Shown: positions 10,189 to 19,182, counted from the first letter of the stretch. The stretch: 64,000 bases of DNA from Pseudomonas sp. Irchel s3f7 (GCF_900187615.1 NZ_FYDO01000014.1:1-64000), one strand, 5' to 3'. The notes: generated by a model from the letters alone, not told the origin. Numbers and translations are program-made.

Positions 10189-11453
10189 ACCTACTTAAAC
10201 CGGGCGGTCGCCCAACTTTGCGTTCGGTCATCGGCCGCGGCAATTTGATCGTGGCCCTGGTGGGCGTTGCCATGGCCAGCGTTTCTATGACATTGCTCGG
10301 CGTTTTGGCTCTGCGGGTCTATGCCGATCACAACCTGCATCTGATCGCACGGTCGATCAATTACACCGTGGAAGCCGCGGTGGTGTTCAACGATGAAGCG
10401 GCGGCCACCGAAGCGTTGGCGTTGATTGCGTCCACCGAAGAAGTGGCAGACGCCCAGGTGTTTGATCAGCAGGGCCAATTGCTGGCGCGCTGGCAGCGAC
10501 CGGACACCGGCTTGCTGTCCAGGCTCGAACTGCACATTGCCAAAACCTTTCTGGAAGAACCCATCAACATGCCGATCCTCCATCAGGGGCGAGAAATCGG
10601 CAGCATCGTGCTCACTGGGCACGGTGGCAGCCTGATGCGTTTCCTGCTCAGCGGCTTGATGGGCATCGTGTTATGCACGGCTATCAGTGCCTGGGTTGCG
10701 CTGTTTCTGGCGCGCCGACAGCTTCGCGGGATCACCAAGCCATTGCGCAACCTGGCCGCTGTCGCCCATGCCGCTCGCAGCGAGCGAGCGTTCGATCGAC
10801 GCGTGCCACCGGCGGACATTGTCGAACTCGACGACTTCGGTAATGACTTCAATGCCCTGCTGGATGAGCTCGAAGCCTGGCAGTCGCACCTGCAAAGCGA
10901 AAACGAATCCCTGGCGCACCAGGCCAGTCATGACAGTCTTACCGGGCTGCCCAACCGGGCATTTTTCGAGGGCCGCCTGATGCGCGCGTTACGTAACGCC
11001 AACAAGCTTGGCGAGCGCGTTGCAGTGCTGTTCCTGGACAGCGACCGGTTCAAGGAAATCAACGACAACTTCGGCCACGCGGCGGGCGATGCGGTGCTGA
11101 TGGCTGTGGCCAACAGGATTCGCGCGCAGCTGCGTGAAGAGGATCTGGTGGCGCGTTTGGGCGGCGATGAGTTTGCCGTGCTGCTGACGCCGCTTTACAA
11201 AACCGAAGATGCCGAACGGATTGCCGACAAGATTCTCGCCAGCATGGAGATACCGATTCTGGTGCCGGGGGATGCACAAGTGCTGACCTCACTCAGTATC
11301 GGCGTCGCCGTTTACCCCGATCATGGAACGACACCCGGTGCGTTACTCAGCGCTGCCGACAGTGCCATGTACCAGGCCAAACGCCTCTCCCGAGGCGCAC
11401 AGTACACGGTAGGGTCGGAGTACCCTGCCGCCGATGTTCAAAACAGGAGCTAA
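10185..11453 (+). CDS. yfiN: Membrane diguanylate cyclase of the YfiN/TpbB type
   Basis: This enzyme makes cyclic di-GMP from two GTP. The 422-residue protein has a first membrane helix near residues 20-42, a periplasmic CHASE8-like region with NLHLIARSINYTVEAAVVFND, a second helix near 145-170, a HAMP linker (KPLRNLAAVAHAA), and a GGDEF domain starting at SHDSLTGLPNRAFF near 247. The active-site signature RLGGDEFAVLL is complete at about 323. There is no EAL domain. It sits between its predicted periplasmic inhibitor and an outer-membrane lipoprotein, the yfiR-N-B arrangement. Regulation is expected to be by periplasmic protein contact. Confidence 0.93.
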   Translation: MNLLKPGGRPTLRSVIGRGNLIVALVGVAMASVSMTLLGVLALRVYADHNLHLIARSINYTVEAAVVFNDEAAATEALALIASTEEVADAQVFDQQGQLLARWQRPDTGLLSRLELHIAKTFLEEPINMPILHQGREIGSIVLTGHGGSLMRFLLSGLMGIVLCTAISAWVALFLARRQLRGITKPLRNLAAVAHAARSERAFDRRVPPADIVELDDFGNDFNALLDELEAWQSHLQSENESLAHQASHDSLTGLPNRAFFEGRLMRALRNANKLGERVAVLFLDSDRFKEINDNFGHAAGDAVLMAVANRIRAQLREEDLVARLGGDEFAVLLTPLYKTEDAERIADKILASMEIPILVPGDAQVLTSLSIGVAVYPDHGTTPGALLSAADSAMYQAKRLSRGAQYTVGSEYPAADVQNRS

Positions 11454-11459
11454 CTTTTC

Positions 11460-11963
11460 GTGTTCACTTTTACCCAGCGTTCCCTGCGTTTCGTTACCGT
11501 GACTCTGCTGATGGCGTTGTTCAGCCTGACCGGATGCCAGACAGCCCCGCAAAAAGGCCTGACCCCGGCGCAAGTCGCAGTGCTCAAGCAGCAAGGTTTC
11601 GAGTTGACCGATGATGGCTGGGAGTTTGGGTTGTCCGGCAAAGTATTGTTTGGCAGCGACGATGACAGCCTGAACCGGCAGAGCAGCGAAATCGTCGAGC
11701 GCATTGGCAAGGCGCTGCTCGGCGTGGGTATCGACCGCGTGCGTGTCGACGGTCACACCGATGCGTCGGGTAAAGAGGCCTACAACGAACAGCTTTCTTT
11801 GCGCCGTGCGAAAAGCGTTGCCAAGGTCTTGAACACGGTCGGCATGAAGCAGGAAAACATCCAGCTGCGCGGTCTGGGCAGCAGCGAGCCCGTGGCCACC
11901 AATACCACCGCGACCGGTCGCACCGAAAACCGTCGGGTAGCGATCGTGGTGAGCGCCGACTGA
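11460..11963 (+). CDS. yfiB: OmpA-family outer-membrane lipoprotein YfiB
   Basis: YfiB captures YfiR at the outer membrane and peptidoglycan and so frees the cyclase YfiN. The 167-residue product has a lipoprotein signal with the lipobox LTGCQ (mature Cys near residue 24) and a C-terminal OmpA-like peptidoglycan-binding domain (VRVDGHTDASGKEAYNEQLS near 98, RRVAIVVSAD at the end). It starts at GTG 11460 with an AGGAG ribosome site a few bases before it, 6 bp after the cyclase stop. Other OmpA-like lipoproteins (Pal, OprL) share the domain, but the neighbours decide in favour of YfiB. Confidence 0.9.
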   Translation: MFTFTQRSLRFVTVTLLMALFSLTGCQTAPQKGLTPAQVAVLKQQGFELTDDGWEFGLSGKVLFGSDDDSLNRQSSEIVERIGKALLGVGIDRVRVDGHTDASGKEAYNEQLSLRRAKSVAKVLNTVGMKQENIQLRGLGSSEPVATNTTATGRTENRRVAIVVSAD

Positions 11964-12911
11964 CTAATCGGCGAACAACATCGCCCGACTCTCACCCATC
12001 AACAGACCCTGATTCTGCTCCGTCACCTCCCTGATGTAATCCCACAGCAGGGTGATCCGCTTGAGCTTGCGCAGGTCTTCGCGGCAGTACATCCAGAACT
12101 GTCGAGTGATGTTGATCTCCTGCGGCAACACCGGTAGCAAGCGCGGATCCTGAGCGGCGAGGAAGCACGGCAGGATCGCCAATGAGCGCCCTTGCTGCGC
12201 CGCCACGAACTGCGCGATCACGCTGGTGCTGCGCAGGTTGGCGCTGGCACTGGGCACTACGTTGGCCAGATACAGCAGCTCCGAGCTGAACGCCAGGTCG
12301 TCGACATAACTGATGAATGAATGTTTCCCCAAGTCTGCCGGGCGGCGGATCGGTGGGTGGTTGTCCAGATAGTCCTGGGTCGCGTACAGCTGCAATCGGT
12401 AGTCGCACAGTTTGCAGCAGACGTATGGGCCATGCTCCGGGCGCTCCAGGGCAATGACGATGTCGGCTTCGCGCTTGGACAGGCTGATGAAGTGCGGCAA
12501 CGGCAGGATATCCACCGAAATCGCCGGGTAAGTGTCGATGAAGTGGCTCAGCTGCGGTGTGATGAAAAACGTGCCGAAGCCTTCGGTGCAGCCCATGCGC
12601 ACATGACCCGATAGCGCCACGCCAGACCCGGAAACCTGCTCGCACGCCATGTGCAGGGTGCTTTCAATCGACTCCGCATACCCCATCAACCGCTGGCCTT
12701 CAGCGGTCAGGACGAAGCCGCTGGTCCGGGATTTCTCGAACAGCAACGTGCCCAGTGCGGTTTCCAGCGAACTGATGCGCCGCGACACGGTGGTGTAGTC
12801 GACCGCCAGGCGCTTGGCAGCCGTGCTGGCCTTGCGGGTGCGGGCGACTTCCAGAAAAAACTTGAGGTCATCCCAGTTCAGCGAACCGAGGGAGGTGATG
12901 TTTTTTTGCAT
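11964..12911 (-). CDS. LysR-type regulator divergent from mmsAB
   Basis: This 315-residue LysR-family transcription factor has the N-terminal helix-turn-helix (LNWDDLKFFLEVARTRKASTAAKRLAVDYTTVSR split over residues 11-44) and a C-terminal effector-binding domain. I chose the ATG at 12911 because the LysR fold begins right after it; the reading frame stays open to 12989, but the extra residues are not family-like. It is divergent from the valine-catabolism genes with a shared 150-bp promoter region, so it probably controls them. In P. aeruginosa the regulator at this locus (mmsR) is AraC-type, so this is a different solution. The stop abuts the yfiB stop (convergent). Confidence 0.88.
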   Translation of the reverse strand: MQKNITSLGSLNWDDLKFFLEVARTRKASTAAKRLAVDYTTVSRRISSLETALGTLLFEKSRTSGFVLTAEGQRLMGYAESIESTLHMACEQVSGSGVALSGHVRMGCTEGFGTFFITPQLSHFIDTYPAISVDILPLPHFISLSKREADIVIALERPEHGPYVCCKLCDYRLQLYATQDYLDNHPPIRRPADLGKHSFISYVDDLAFSSELLYLANVVPSASANLRSTSVIAQFVAAQQGRSLAILPCFLAAQDPRLLPVLPQEINITRQFWMYCREDLRKLKRITLLWDYIREVTEQNQGLLMGESRAMLFAD

Positions 12912-13061
12912 GTTGGACCGGTTTTTATGTGCGTTCTTATTAGAAGTTTGCACATCTATACTCCAAAAACAGTCCGTTAACCAATTCACGGCACACGCCT
13001 CATCTCAAGGCGACTTTCTCGCCTTGGCTCCCCTGATAACAACAACGTCCAGGAGACCCAC

Positions 13062-14588
13062 ATGAACGTATCGCTCACGCCCAACGACACCACCGTGCAA
13101 AAGGTCAAACTGCTGATCGACGGCGAGTGGGTCGAGTCCAAATCCACCGAGTGGCACGACATCATCAACCCGGCGACCCAGCAAGTTCTGGCCAAAGTGC
13201 CGTTTGCCACCGCTGAAGAAGTCGACGCAGCCATCAGCGCCGCCCATCGCGCCTTCCAGACCTGGAAGCTGACGCCCATCGGCGCGCGGATGCGCATCAT
13301 GCTCAAGCTCCAGGCGCTGATTCGCGAGCACTCCAAGCGCATCGCCGTGGTGCTGAGCGCCGAACAGGGCAAGACCATTGCCGACGCTGAAGGCGACATT
13401 TTTCGTGGCCTGGAAGTGGTCGAGCACGCTTGCTCCATTGGTAGCCTGCAAATGGGCGAGTTCGCTGAAAACGTCGCCGGTGGCGTTGATACCTATACCC
13501 TGCGCCAGCCGATCGGTGTGTGTGCCGGCATCACGCCGTTCAACTTCCCGGCGATGATTCCGTTGTGGATGTTCCCGATGGCCATCGCTTGCGGCAACAC
13601 CTTCGTACTCAAACCGTCCGAACAGGACCCGATGTCGACCATGCTGCTGGTGGAGCTGGCGATTGAAGCCGGCATTCCGGCCGGTGTGCTCAATGTCGTG
13701 CACGGTGGCAAAGACGTGGTGGACGGACTCTGCACCCACAAGGACATCAAGGCTGTTTCGTTCGTTGGTTCGACTGCGGTCGGCACGCACGTCTACGACC
13801 TGGCTGGTAAACATGGCAAGCGCGTGCAGTCGATGATGGGCGCCAAGAACCACGCCGTGGTGCTGCCGGACGCCAACCGCGAGCAAGCGCTGAATGCACT
13901 GGTGGGCGCCGGTTTTGGTGCTGCCGGTCAGCGTTGCATGGCCACTTCGGTGGTGGTGTTGGTCGGTGCGGCCAAACAATGGCTGCCTGATCTGAAAGCG
14001 CTGGCGCAGAAACTCAAAGTGAATGCGGGCAACGAGGCGGGCACCGACGTCGGTCCGGTGATCTCGAAAAAGGCCAAGGCGCGGATTCTTGATCTGATCG
14101 AAAGCGGCATCAAGGAAGGCGCCAAACTGGAGCTGGACGGTCGCGAGATCTCGGTTCCCGGTTACGAGAAGGGCAACTTTGTCGGCCCGACCTTGTTCTC
14201 CGGCGTGACCACCGACATGCAGATCTACACCCAGGAAATCTTCGGCCCGGTGCTGGTGGTGCTGGAAGTGAACACCCTCGACGAGGCCATCGCCCTGGTC
14301 AACGCCAACCCGTTCGGCAACGGCACGGGCCTGTTCACCCAGAGCGGTGCAGCGGCGCGAAAATTCCAGAACGAAATCGACGTCGGCCAGGTTGGCATCA
14401 ACATCCCGATTCCGGTGCCGGTGCCGTTCTTCAGCTTCACCGGTTCCCGTGGTTCCAAGCTGGGCGACCTCGGTCCGTATGGCAAGCAAGTGGTGCAGTT
14501 CTACACTCAGACCAAGACCGTCACCAGCCGCTGGTTCGACGATGACAGCGTCAACGACGGTGTGAACACCACCATCAATTTGCGTTGA
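13062..14588 (+). CDS. mmsA: Methylmalonate-semialdehyde dehydrogenase (CoA-acylating)
   Basis: MmsA oxidises malonate or methylmalonate semialdehyde with NAD+ and CoA to acetyl- or propionyl-CoA in valine and inositol breakdown. The 508-residue protein is a full-length aldehyde dehydrogenase with the family hallmark [20 protein letters not shown] near residue 156, the cofactor loop [12 protein letters not shown] near 238, and the catalytic cysteine in GQRCMATS near 292. A CAGGAG ribosome site precedes ATG 13062. It is followed 10 bp later by mmsB, the enzyme of the preceding step in valine degradation, which supports the valine role over a general aldehyde dehydrogenase. Confidence 0.94.
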   Translation: MNVSLTPNDTTVQKVKLLIDGEWVESKSTEWHDIINPATQQVLAKVPFATAEEVDAAISAAHRAFQTWKLTPIGARMRIMLKLQALIREHSKRIAVVLSAEQGKTIADAEGDIFRGLEVVEHACSIGSLQMGEFAENVAGGVDTYTLRQPIGVCAGITPFNFPAMIPLWMFPMAIACGNTFVLKPSEQDPMSTMLLVELAIEAGIPAGVLNVVHGGKDVVDGLCTHKDIKAVSFVGSTAVGTHVYDLAGKHGKRVQSMMGAKNHAVVLPDANREQALNALVGAGFGAAGQRCMATSVVVLVGAAKQWLPDLKALAQKLKVNAGNEAGTDVGPVISKKAKARILDLIESGIKEGAKLELDGREISVPGYEKGNFVGPTLFSGVTTDMQIYTQEIFGPVLVVLEVNTLDEAIALVNANPFGNGTGLFTQSGAAARKFQNEIDVGQVGINIPIPVPVPFFSFTGSRGSKLGDLGPYGKQVVQFYTQTKTVTSRWFDDDSVNDGVNTTINLR

Positions 14589-14598
14589 GGAGCCGAAC

Positions 14599-15486
14599 AT
14601 GAAAATCGCTTTTATCGGTCTCGGCAACATGGGCGCGCCGATGGCGCGCAACCTGATCAAGGCTGGCCACGCACTGCGTATGGTCGACCTGAACAAAACC
14701 GTGCTGGCAGAGCTTGAGCAACTGGGCGGCAGCATCAGCGCGTCGGCCCGGGAAGCGGCAGAAGGCGCGGAACTGGTGATCACCATGCTGCCGGCTGCGG
14801 TGCATGTGCGCAGCGTGTGGTTGGGTGAGGACGGTGTGCTCGCGGGTATCGGCAACGGCGTGCCGGCCGTGGATTGCAGCACCATCGATCCGCAGACTGC
14901 ACGCGATGTGGCCGCTGCCGCTGCCAAACAGGGGGTGGCCATGGCCGATGCACCGGTTTCCGGTGGTACGGGTGGTGCGGCGGCCGGGACGTTGACCTTC
15001 ATGGTCGGCGCCACCCCGGAACTGTTCGCCACGCTGCAACCGGTACTCGCACAAATGGGCCGCAACATCGTCCATTGTGGGGAAGTCGGCACCGGGCAAA
15101 TCGCTAAAATCTGCAACAACCTGCTGCTGGGGATTTCCATGGTCGGCGTCAGCGAAGCCATGGCGCTTGGCGATGCATTGGGCATCGACACCAAGGTGCT
15201 GGCGGGGATCATCAACAGTTCCACCGGGCGGTGCTGGAGTTCGGAAATGTATAACCCGTGGCCGGGCATCGTCGAAACAGCGCCTGCTTCGCGCGGCTAT
15301 ACCGGTGGGTTCGGTGCTGAACTGATGCTCAAGGATCTGGGGCTGGCGACCGAAGCTGCACGACAGGCGCACCAACCGGTGGTGCTCGGCGCAGTGGCGC
15401 AGCAGTTGTATCAGGCGATGAGCTTGCGCGGGGAGGGAGGGCAGGACTTCTCGGCGATCATCAACGGGTATCGCAAGCCGCAGTAA
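14599..15486 (+). CDS. mmsB: 3-hydroxyisobutyrate dehydrogenase
   Basis: MmsB oxidises 3-hydroxyisobutyrate to methylmalonate semialdehyde with NAD+, feeding MmsA. The 295-residue protein begins with the Rossmann motif FIGLGNMGAPMARNLIKAGH. It carries the beta-hydroxyacid dehydrogenase signature DAPVSGGTGGAAAGTLTFMVG near residue 118 and the catalytic lysine segment GQIAKICNNLLLG near 168. It is preceded by a GAGG ribosome site and is cotranscribed with mmsA. Confidence 0.93.
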   Translation: MKIAFIGLGNMGAPMARNLIKAGHALRMVDLNKTVLAELEQLGGSISASAREAAEGAELVITMLPAAVHVRSVWLGEDGVLAGIGNGVPAVDCSTIDPQTARDVAAAAAKQGVAMADAPVSGGTGGAAAGTLTFMVGATPELFATLQPVLAQMGRNIVHCGEVGTGQIAKICNNLLLGISMVGVSEAMALGDALGIDTKVLAGIINSSTGRCWSSEMYNPWPGIVETAPASRGYTGGFGAELMLKDLGLATEAARQAHQPVVLGAVAQQLYQAMSLRGEGGQDFSAIINGYRKPQ

Positions 15487-15515
15487 AGCGATTCATTGAA
15501 TGCAGTAAGGGCTGT

Positions 15516-15648
15516 TGTGGCGAGGGGGCTTGCCCCCGTTGGTTCGCGAAGCGGACCCCAGTAGGGTCAATGCGGTGTTTCAGGTGAATCGCGGTTGCTG
15601 ATGATACGACTGCTTCGCAGCCGAACGGGGGCAAGCCCCCTCGCCACA
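15516..15648. repeat. REP-like inverted pair (GGCGAGGGGGCTTGCCCCC type)
   Basis: Two copies of a palindromic unit, TGTGGCGAGGGGGCTTGCCC at 15516 and its reverse complement ending at 15648, lie in opposite orientation about 80 bp apart, the layout of a REPIN. They follow mmsB in a gap without genes. Such elements are common in fluorescent pseudomonads. Confidence 0.8.
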
Positions 15649-15691
15649 CAAGCTCACTCTTACAGAGAGAGCATGTATCCAAAGATACTGA

Positions 15692-15727
15692 CCGGGAAAT
15701 CACGTCGGGTGATTTCCCGGTTTTTTT
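15692..15727 (+). terminator. Intrinsic terminator between mmsB and the cupin gene
   Basis: A 12-bp perfect stem (CCGGGAAATCAC and GTGATTTCCCGG) with a five-base loop is followed by seven T on the plus strand. It stops rightward transcription from mmsAB. The hairpin also lies just after the stop of the leftward cupin gene, but there is no strong T run on that strand. Confidence 0.85.
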
Positions 15728-15730
15728 GTA

Positions 15731-16075
15731 TCAGGCAAACACGAAATATTTGCGCACGGTTTCCATCACTTCCCACGTGCCTTTCATTCCGGGCTCGACG
15801 ACGAAAATATCGCCGGCGCGCAGATGAATCGGTGCCATGCCTTCCGGGGTGATGATGCAGTAGCCTTCCTGGAAATGGCAGTACTCCCACTTCACGTATT
15901 CCACGTACCACTTGCCCGGCGTGCAGATCCAGGTGCCCATGATCTTGCTGCCGTCTTCGCTGGTGTAGGCATTGAGGTTGACGGTGTGCGGGTCACCTTC
16001 GAGCTTTTCCCATTTGCAGGCGTCGAGTACGGGCAATGGATGGGTATCGCGAAGAACGGTAATCGGTGCGGTCAT
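15731..16075 (-). CDS. Cupin-domain protein (DUF861-type, ethanolamine/glycine-uronate-like)
   Basis: This 114-residue protein has a single small beta-barrel cupin: KIMGTWICTPGKWYVEYVKWEYCHFQEGYCIITPEG followed by PIHLRAGDIFVVEPGMKGTWEV (given in parts, residues about 40-105). This matches the DUF861 subgroup, often annotated as ethanolamine-utilisation EutQ-like or (S)-ureidoglycine-related cupins. The substrate is unknown. I chose ATG 16075 because a GGAG ribosome site lies just upstream; the open frame runs further to 16282 without cupin-like sequence. It is divergent from nothing obvious and its stop is followed by the terminator hairpin. Confidence 0.8.
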   Translation of the reverse strand: MTAPITVLRDTHPLPVLDACKWEKLEGDPHTVNLNAYTSEDGSKIMGTWICTPGKWYVEYVKWEYCHFQEGYCIITPEGMAPIHLRAGDIFVVEPGMKGTWEVMETVRKYFVFA

Positions 16076-16161
16076 GATGACTCCGAGGCAGTGGGTGCTG
16101 GAACTGAAGTCGCACCCTATAGCGCCGGTCTGGCCAGCAGTTGTCTGTGCTCGACACTGAG

Positions 16162-17073
16162 CTATCCAGAAACGCAGTGAGCCTGTGTTCCACGCAGTGT
16201 CAGGACATCCAGCAATGCCTTGGCGTATGGAGGAAGCGTCGTGAAGTCTCGTGCGCAGAGCAGAAGTTTTCGCTGCGCCCAAGGCTCTTGCAGGGCCATT
16301 TGCTTGAGCGAAGTTTCATCGCCCCAGCGTTCGAGGGCTGCAACCGGCACGATCCCAAGCCCGGCGCCTCTTGCGACCATGCGCATGATCCCTTCGAACC
16401 CGTCTGTACGGATGCGGATCTGCATGCGCAACCCGGTGTGCAGGGCCTGTTCCTCCAGGTACACGGCCAGCGCACTGTTGGCGTTCAGGCCGATGTAGTC
16501 GTGATGCAGCGTATTGGCGAAACTCAGGCGGGCGGCGTTTGCGAGTGGATGATCCCGGGGCATGATCAGCACCAGTGGATCGTCGCGAAACGGGCGGGTC
16601 TGCAAGTCATGGGTGTCTACCGCGTCCGAGACAATGCCGAGGTCCGCCGCACCCTGGCGCAAGGCGTGGGTGATGCGTGTGCTGGGCAGCTCTTGCAGGT
16701 CGATGTCGAGGTTGGGATGGTCGCGCAGGAAATCCGCGAGCAGCTCCGGCAGGTATTCGGTGATCGCGGTGGTGTTGCACAGCAATCGAACCTGGCCTTT
16801 GACACCCTTGGCGTATTCGGCCAGTTCCTGTTGCATGCGTTCGGCCTGTTGCAGCAAAACCCGAGCGTGTTGCGCCAGGGCTTTACCGGCCGGCGTCGGA
16901 CTGACGCCGCGTCGATTGCGCTCGAGAAATTCGATGCCCAGCGATGCTTCCATCGACCGGATCCGCGCACTGGCCGCCGCCAGGGATAAATGACTGCGGA
17001 CGGCGCCGGCGGTGATGTTGCCGGTGTCGAGGATGTGCAGATAAAGACGCAGGTCGGTCAGGTCGAAGTGCAT
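16162..17073 (-). CDS. LysR-type transcriptional regulator
   Basis: This 303-residue regulator has the N-terminal winged helix (HFDLTDLRLYLHILDTGNIT, then SLAAASARIRSMEASLGIEFLERNRRGVSPTPAG) and a C-terminal periplasmic-binding-like domain with LPSTRITHALRQGAADLGI near residue 125. The start is placed at ATG 17073, directly before the LysR fold; an upstream in-frame ATG at 17121 adds 16 residues of repeat-like DNA. It is divergent from the TauE/SafE permease, which is the usual arrangement when such a regulator controls an exporter or importer gene, so the permease is its likely target. Confidence 0.87.
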   Translation of the reverse strand: MHFDLTDLRLYLHILDTGNITAGAVRSHLSLAAASARIRSMEASLGIEFLERNRRGVSPTPAGKALAQHARVLLQQAERMQQELAEYAKGVKGQVRLLCNTTAITEYLPELLADFLRDHPNLDIDLQELPSTRITHALRQGAADLGIVSDAVDTHDLQTRPFRDDPLVLIMPRDHPLANAARLSFANTLHHDYIGLNANSALAVYLEEQALHTGLRMQIRIRTDGFEGIMRMVARGAGLGIVPVAALERWGDETSLKQMALQEPWAQRKLLLCARDFTTLPPYAKALLDVLTLRGTQAHCVSG

Positions 17074-17109
17074 TGGCAACCTCGGGATCGTTGTTGGACG
17101 GATCGGCAC

Positions 17110-17175
17110 CTTCGCTGGCAAGCCAGCGCCTACAGGGCGAGGCGATCAAATGTAGGAGCTGGCTTGCCGGCGAAG
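17110..17175. repeat. REP-like inverted pair (GGAGCTGGCTTGCCGGCGAAG type)
   Basis: TTCGCTGGCAAGCCAGCGCC and, in inverse orientation, GGAGCTGGCTTGCCGGCGAA lie about 15 bp apart in the promoter gap between the LysR gene and the permease gene. It is a different palindrome family from the pair at 15516. Confidence 0.75.
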
Positions 17176-17276
17176 ACGTCAGAAGCCGCAATAGTATTCC
17201 AGCTTCTTTAAAAACAAGAGGCAGCCTCAGTATATGGCAGATTTTCAACCGTCCCGGCCGGGCTCATCATTGGCCC

Positions 17277-18041
17277 ATGAATACCTTCGCATCGTTCTAC
17301 CAAAACCTCGGTCTGGCCCTGTCACTGCTGGTGGTCGCGACTTTCCTGCTGGCCGGCATGGTCAAGGGCGTTATCGGTCTCGGCCTGCCGACCATCGCCA
17401 TGGGCTTGCTCGGTCTGGCTATGGCGCCGTCGCAGGCTGCGGCGTTGTTGATCATTCCCACAACCTTGACCAACGTCTGGCAACTGGCATTCGGCGGGCA
17501 TTTGCCGGGGCTGATCAAACGGTTGTGGCCGATGTTGCTGGCGATCTTCATCGGCACCGGGGCAGGCACCTTGTGGATCGGCATGGTCGGTGGACATTGG
17601 GTGGTGCGGGGATTGGGCGCGGCGTTGTTGCTCTATGCGTTGAGCGGATTGTTCCTGCCGACTTTGCGTGTCAGCGCTCGAAATGAGCGCTGGCTCGGCC
17701 CGCTGTGTGGCGTGCTGACCGGCGCCATCACTTCGGCCACGGGCGTGTTCGTGATTCCGGCGGTGCCGTATCTGCAAGCGTTGGGATTGAGCAAGGATGA
17801 GCTGGTGCAGGCGCTCGGCCTGTCGTTCACCGTCTCGACCCTTGCCCTCGCGGGCGGGCTGTTATGGCGCGGCGAACTCGGTGGCGGCGAGTTGAGTGCG
17901 TCAATGCTGGCGCTGATCCCGGCGATGCTCGGCATGTGGCTGGGGCAATCGCTGCGCCAGCGGATCAGCGCCGTGTTGTTCAAGCGCGTGTTCTTTATTG
18001 GCCTTGGTGTGCTTGGCGGTCATTTGCTGATCAGCGGCTAG
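17277..18041 (+). CDS. TauE/SafE-family membrane permease
   Basis: This 254-residue membrane protein belongs to the TauE/SafE (DUF81) transporters, several of which export sulfite or sulfonates or carry organic acids. It has about eight hydrophobic segments. The first contains LLVVATFLLAGMVKGVIGLGLPTIAMGLL, the family signature G-x-G-x-P at residues about 20-48. A related repeat, TGAITSATGVFVIPAVPYLQALG, appears near residue 150. The start ATG 17277 places the first helix at the N-terminus. The substrate cannot be told from sequence. The last 11 bases overlap the convergent monooxygenase gene. Confidence 0.87.
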   Translation: MNTFASFYQNLGLALSLLVVATFLLAGMVKGVIGLGLPTIAMGLLGLAMAPSQAAALLIIPTTLTNVWQLAFGGHLPGLIKRLWPMLLAIFIGTGAGTLWIGMVGGHWVVRGLGAALLLYALSGLFLPTLRVSARNERWLGPLCGVLTGAITSATGVFVIPAVPYLQALGLSKDELVQALGLSFTVSTLALAGGLLWRGELGGGELSASMLALIPAMLGMWLGQSLRQRISAVLFKRVFFIGLGVLGGHLLISG

Positions 18042-18345
18042 CGGATGACGGGCTGATCATTTCGATGGCGCGGATCTCGAAGTCCCGTTCCAGGTACTCA
18101 TCGCGCTGATCGAGAAACTGCTTCATGTGCGGCAGATTCGAGTGCACATCGAGATGGGCCTGGGATTGCCAGATCTCATAAAAGATGAACAGCGACGGGT
18201 CCTGTTTGTCCCGCAGCATGTGGTATTCGATGCAGCCGGGCTCGGCGCGACTCGCTTCTACATGACGACTGAAAAACGCTTCAAAGGCGTCGGATTTTTC
18301 CGGGCGGGTCTTGGCGTGCAGGATGAAGCCTTGGATTTCACTCAT
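18031..18345 (-). CDS. Antibiotic-biosynthesis-monooxygenase (ABM) domain protein, YgiN-like
   Basis: The 104-residue protein is a single ferredoxin-like ABM domain: IQGFILHAKTRPEKSDAFEAF, EPGCIEYHMLRDKQDPSLFI, FYEIWQSQAHLDVHSNLPHM. Members act as cofactor-free quinol monooxygenases or heme-degrading enzymes; YgiN of E. coli is a quinol monooxygenase. An MdaB-like quinone reductase is divergently encoded 162 bp away. In E. coli mdaB and ygiN are neighbours, so the two may work together in a quinone redox cycle. The gene overlaps the permease 3' end by 11 bp. Confidence 0.85.
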   Translation of the reverse strand: MSEIQGFILHAKTRPEKSDAFEAFFSRHVEASRAEPGCIEYHMLRDKQDPSLFIFYEIWQSQAHLDVHSNLPHMKQFLDQRDEYLERDFEIRAIEMISPSSASR

Positions 18346-18507
18346 CAGAAAATCACCTTGAATTCAGAATTGACCAAATTCTAAGTCAATAATGGATGAT
18401 TGATTCGTGCGTATTGGTCAAATGAGTTTTGCGGGCCGGGTGCTTATTCCGCGTGAGTCGGATCGATATTCTGCCGCCATCGAATTCAACTCTTCCCGAG
18501 ATCCCTC

Positions 18508-19098
18508 ATGAAAAAAGTCCTGTTGCTCAATGGCGGTAAAAAGTTCGCCCACTCCGATGGCCGCTACAACACCACCCTGCACGAAGCGGCGTTGAGCGTG
18601 CTGGACCGTGGCGGAATGGATATCAAGACCACGTTCATCGACGAGGGCTACGACATCGCCGAAGAAGTGGCGAAATTCCTCTGGGCCGATGTGATCATTT
18701 ACCAAATGCCAGGCTGGTGGATGGGCGCGCCATGGACCGTGAAGAAATACATCGATGAAGTCTTCACCGAAGGTCACGGCAGCCTTTATGCGAGTGACGG
18801 CCGCACCCGTTCGGATGCTTCGCAGAAGTACGGCAGCGGTGGCCTGATCCACGGCAAGCAATACATGCTGTCGCTGACCTGGAACGCACCGCAACAAGCC
18901 TTCGACGACCCGTCCGACTTCTTCGAAGCCAAGGGTGTGGATGCGGTGTACTTCCCGTTTCACAAGGCCAACGAATTTCTGGGCATGACCCGTTTGCCGA
19001 CATTCCTGTGTGTCGATGTGATGAAACGCCCGAACATCGAAGCCGATGTGGTTCGCTACGAGCAGCATTTGACCGAGGTGTTTGGTCTCAAGGCCTGA
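18508..19098 (+). CDS. mdaB: MdaB-like NAD(P)H quinone reductase
   Basis: This 196-residue flavodoxin-fold enzyme matches MdaB, an FAD-dependent NADPH:quinone oxidoreductase that reduces quinones by two electrons. Visible features: KKVLLLNGGKKFAHSDGRYN at the N-terminus (phosphate loop), YQMPGWWMGAPWTVKKYIDE near residue 70, and a C-terminal TRLPTFLCVDVMKRPNIEAD. It starts at ATG 18508. The downstream LysR gene, in the same direction after a hairpin, may be its regulator. The neighbour ABM monooxygenase supports a quinone role. Confidence 0.9.
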   Translation: MKKVLLLNGGKKFAHSDGRYNTTLHEAALSVLDRGGMDIKTTFIDEGYDIAEEVAKFLWADVIIYQMPGWWMGAPWTVKKYIDEVFTEGHGSLYASDGRTRSDASQKYGSGGLIHGKQYMLSLTWNAPQQAFDDPSDFFEAKGVDAVYFPFHKANEFLGMTRLPTFLCVDVMKRPNIEADVVRYEQHLTEVFGLKA

Positions 19099-19129
19099 CA
19101 CTCGGCTACTATCCGGTACAACGGCTGAA

Positions 19130-19182
19130 AAGATCGCAGCCTTCAGCGCAGCCCTGTAGGCGCTGCCGAAGGCTGCGATCTT
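19130..19182. repeat. REP-like palindrome / possible terminator after mdaB
   Basis: A 15-bp inverted repeat, AAGATCGCAGCCTTC and GAAGGCTGCGATCTT, encloses a short region with GCGCAGCCCTGTAGGCGCTGC. It lies between mdaB and the LysR gene. The same AAGATCGCAGCCT family recurs at 39770. It can form a strong RNA hairpin but lacks a T run. Confidence 0.75.

Noticed and set aside
13005..15269. Long leftward open frame across mmsAB
   Set aside because: It mirrors the codon pattern of mmsA-mmsB on the other strand; long antisense frames are expected in GC-rich genes.
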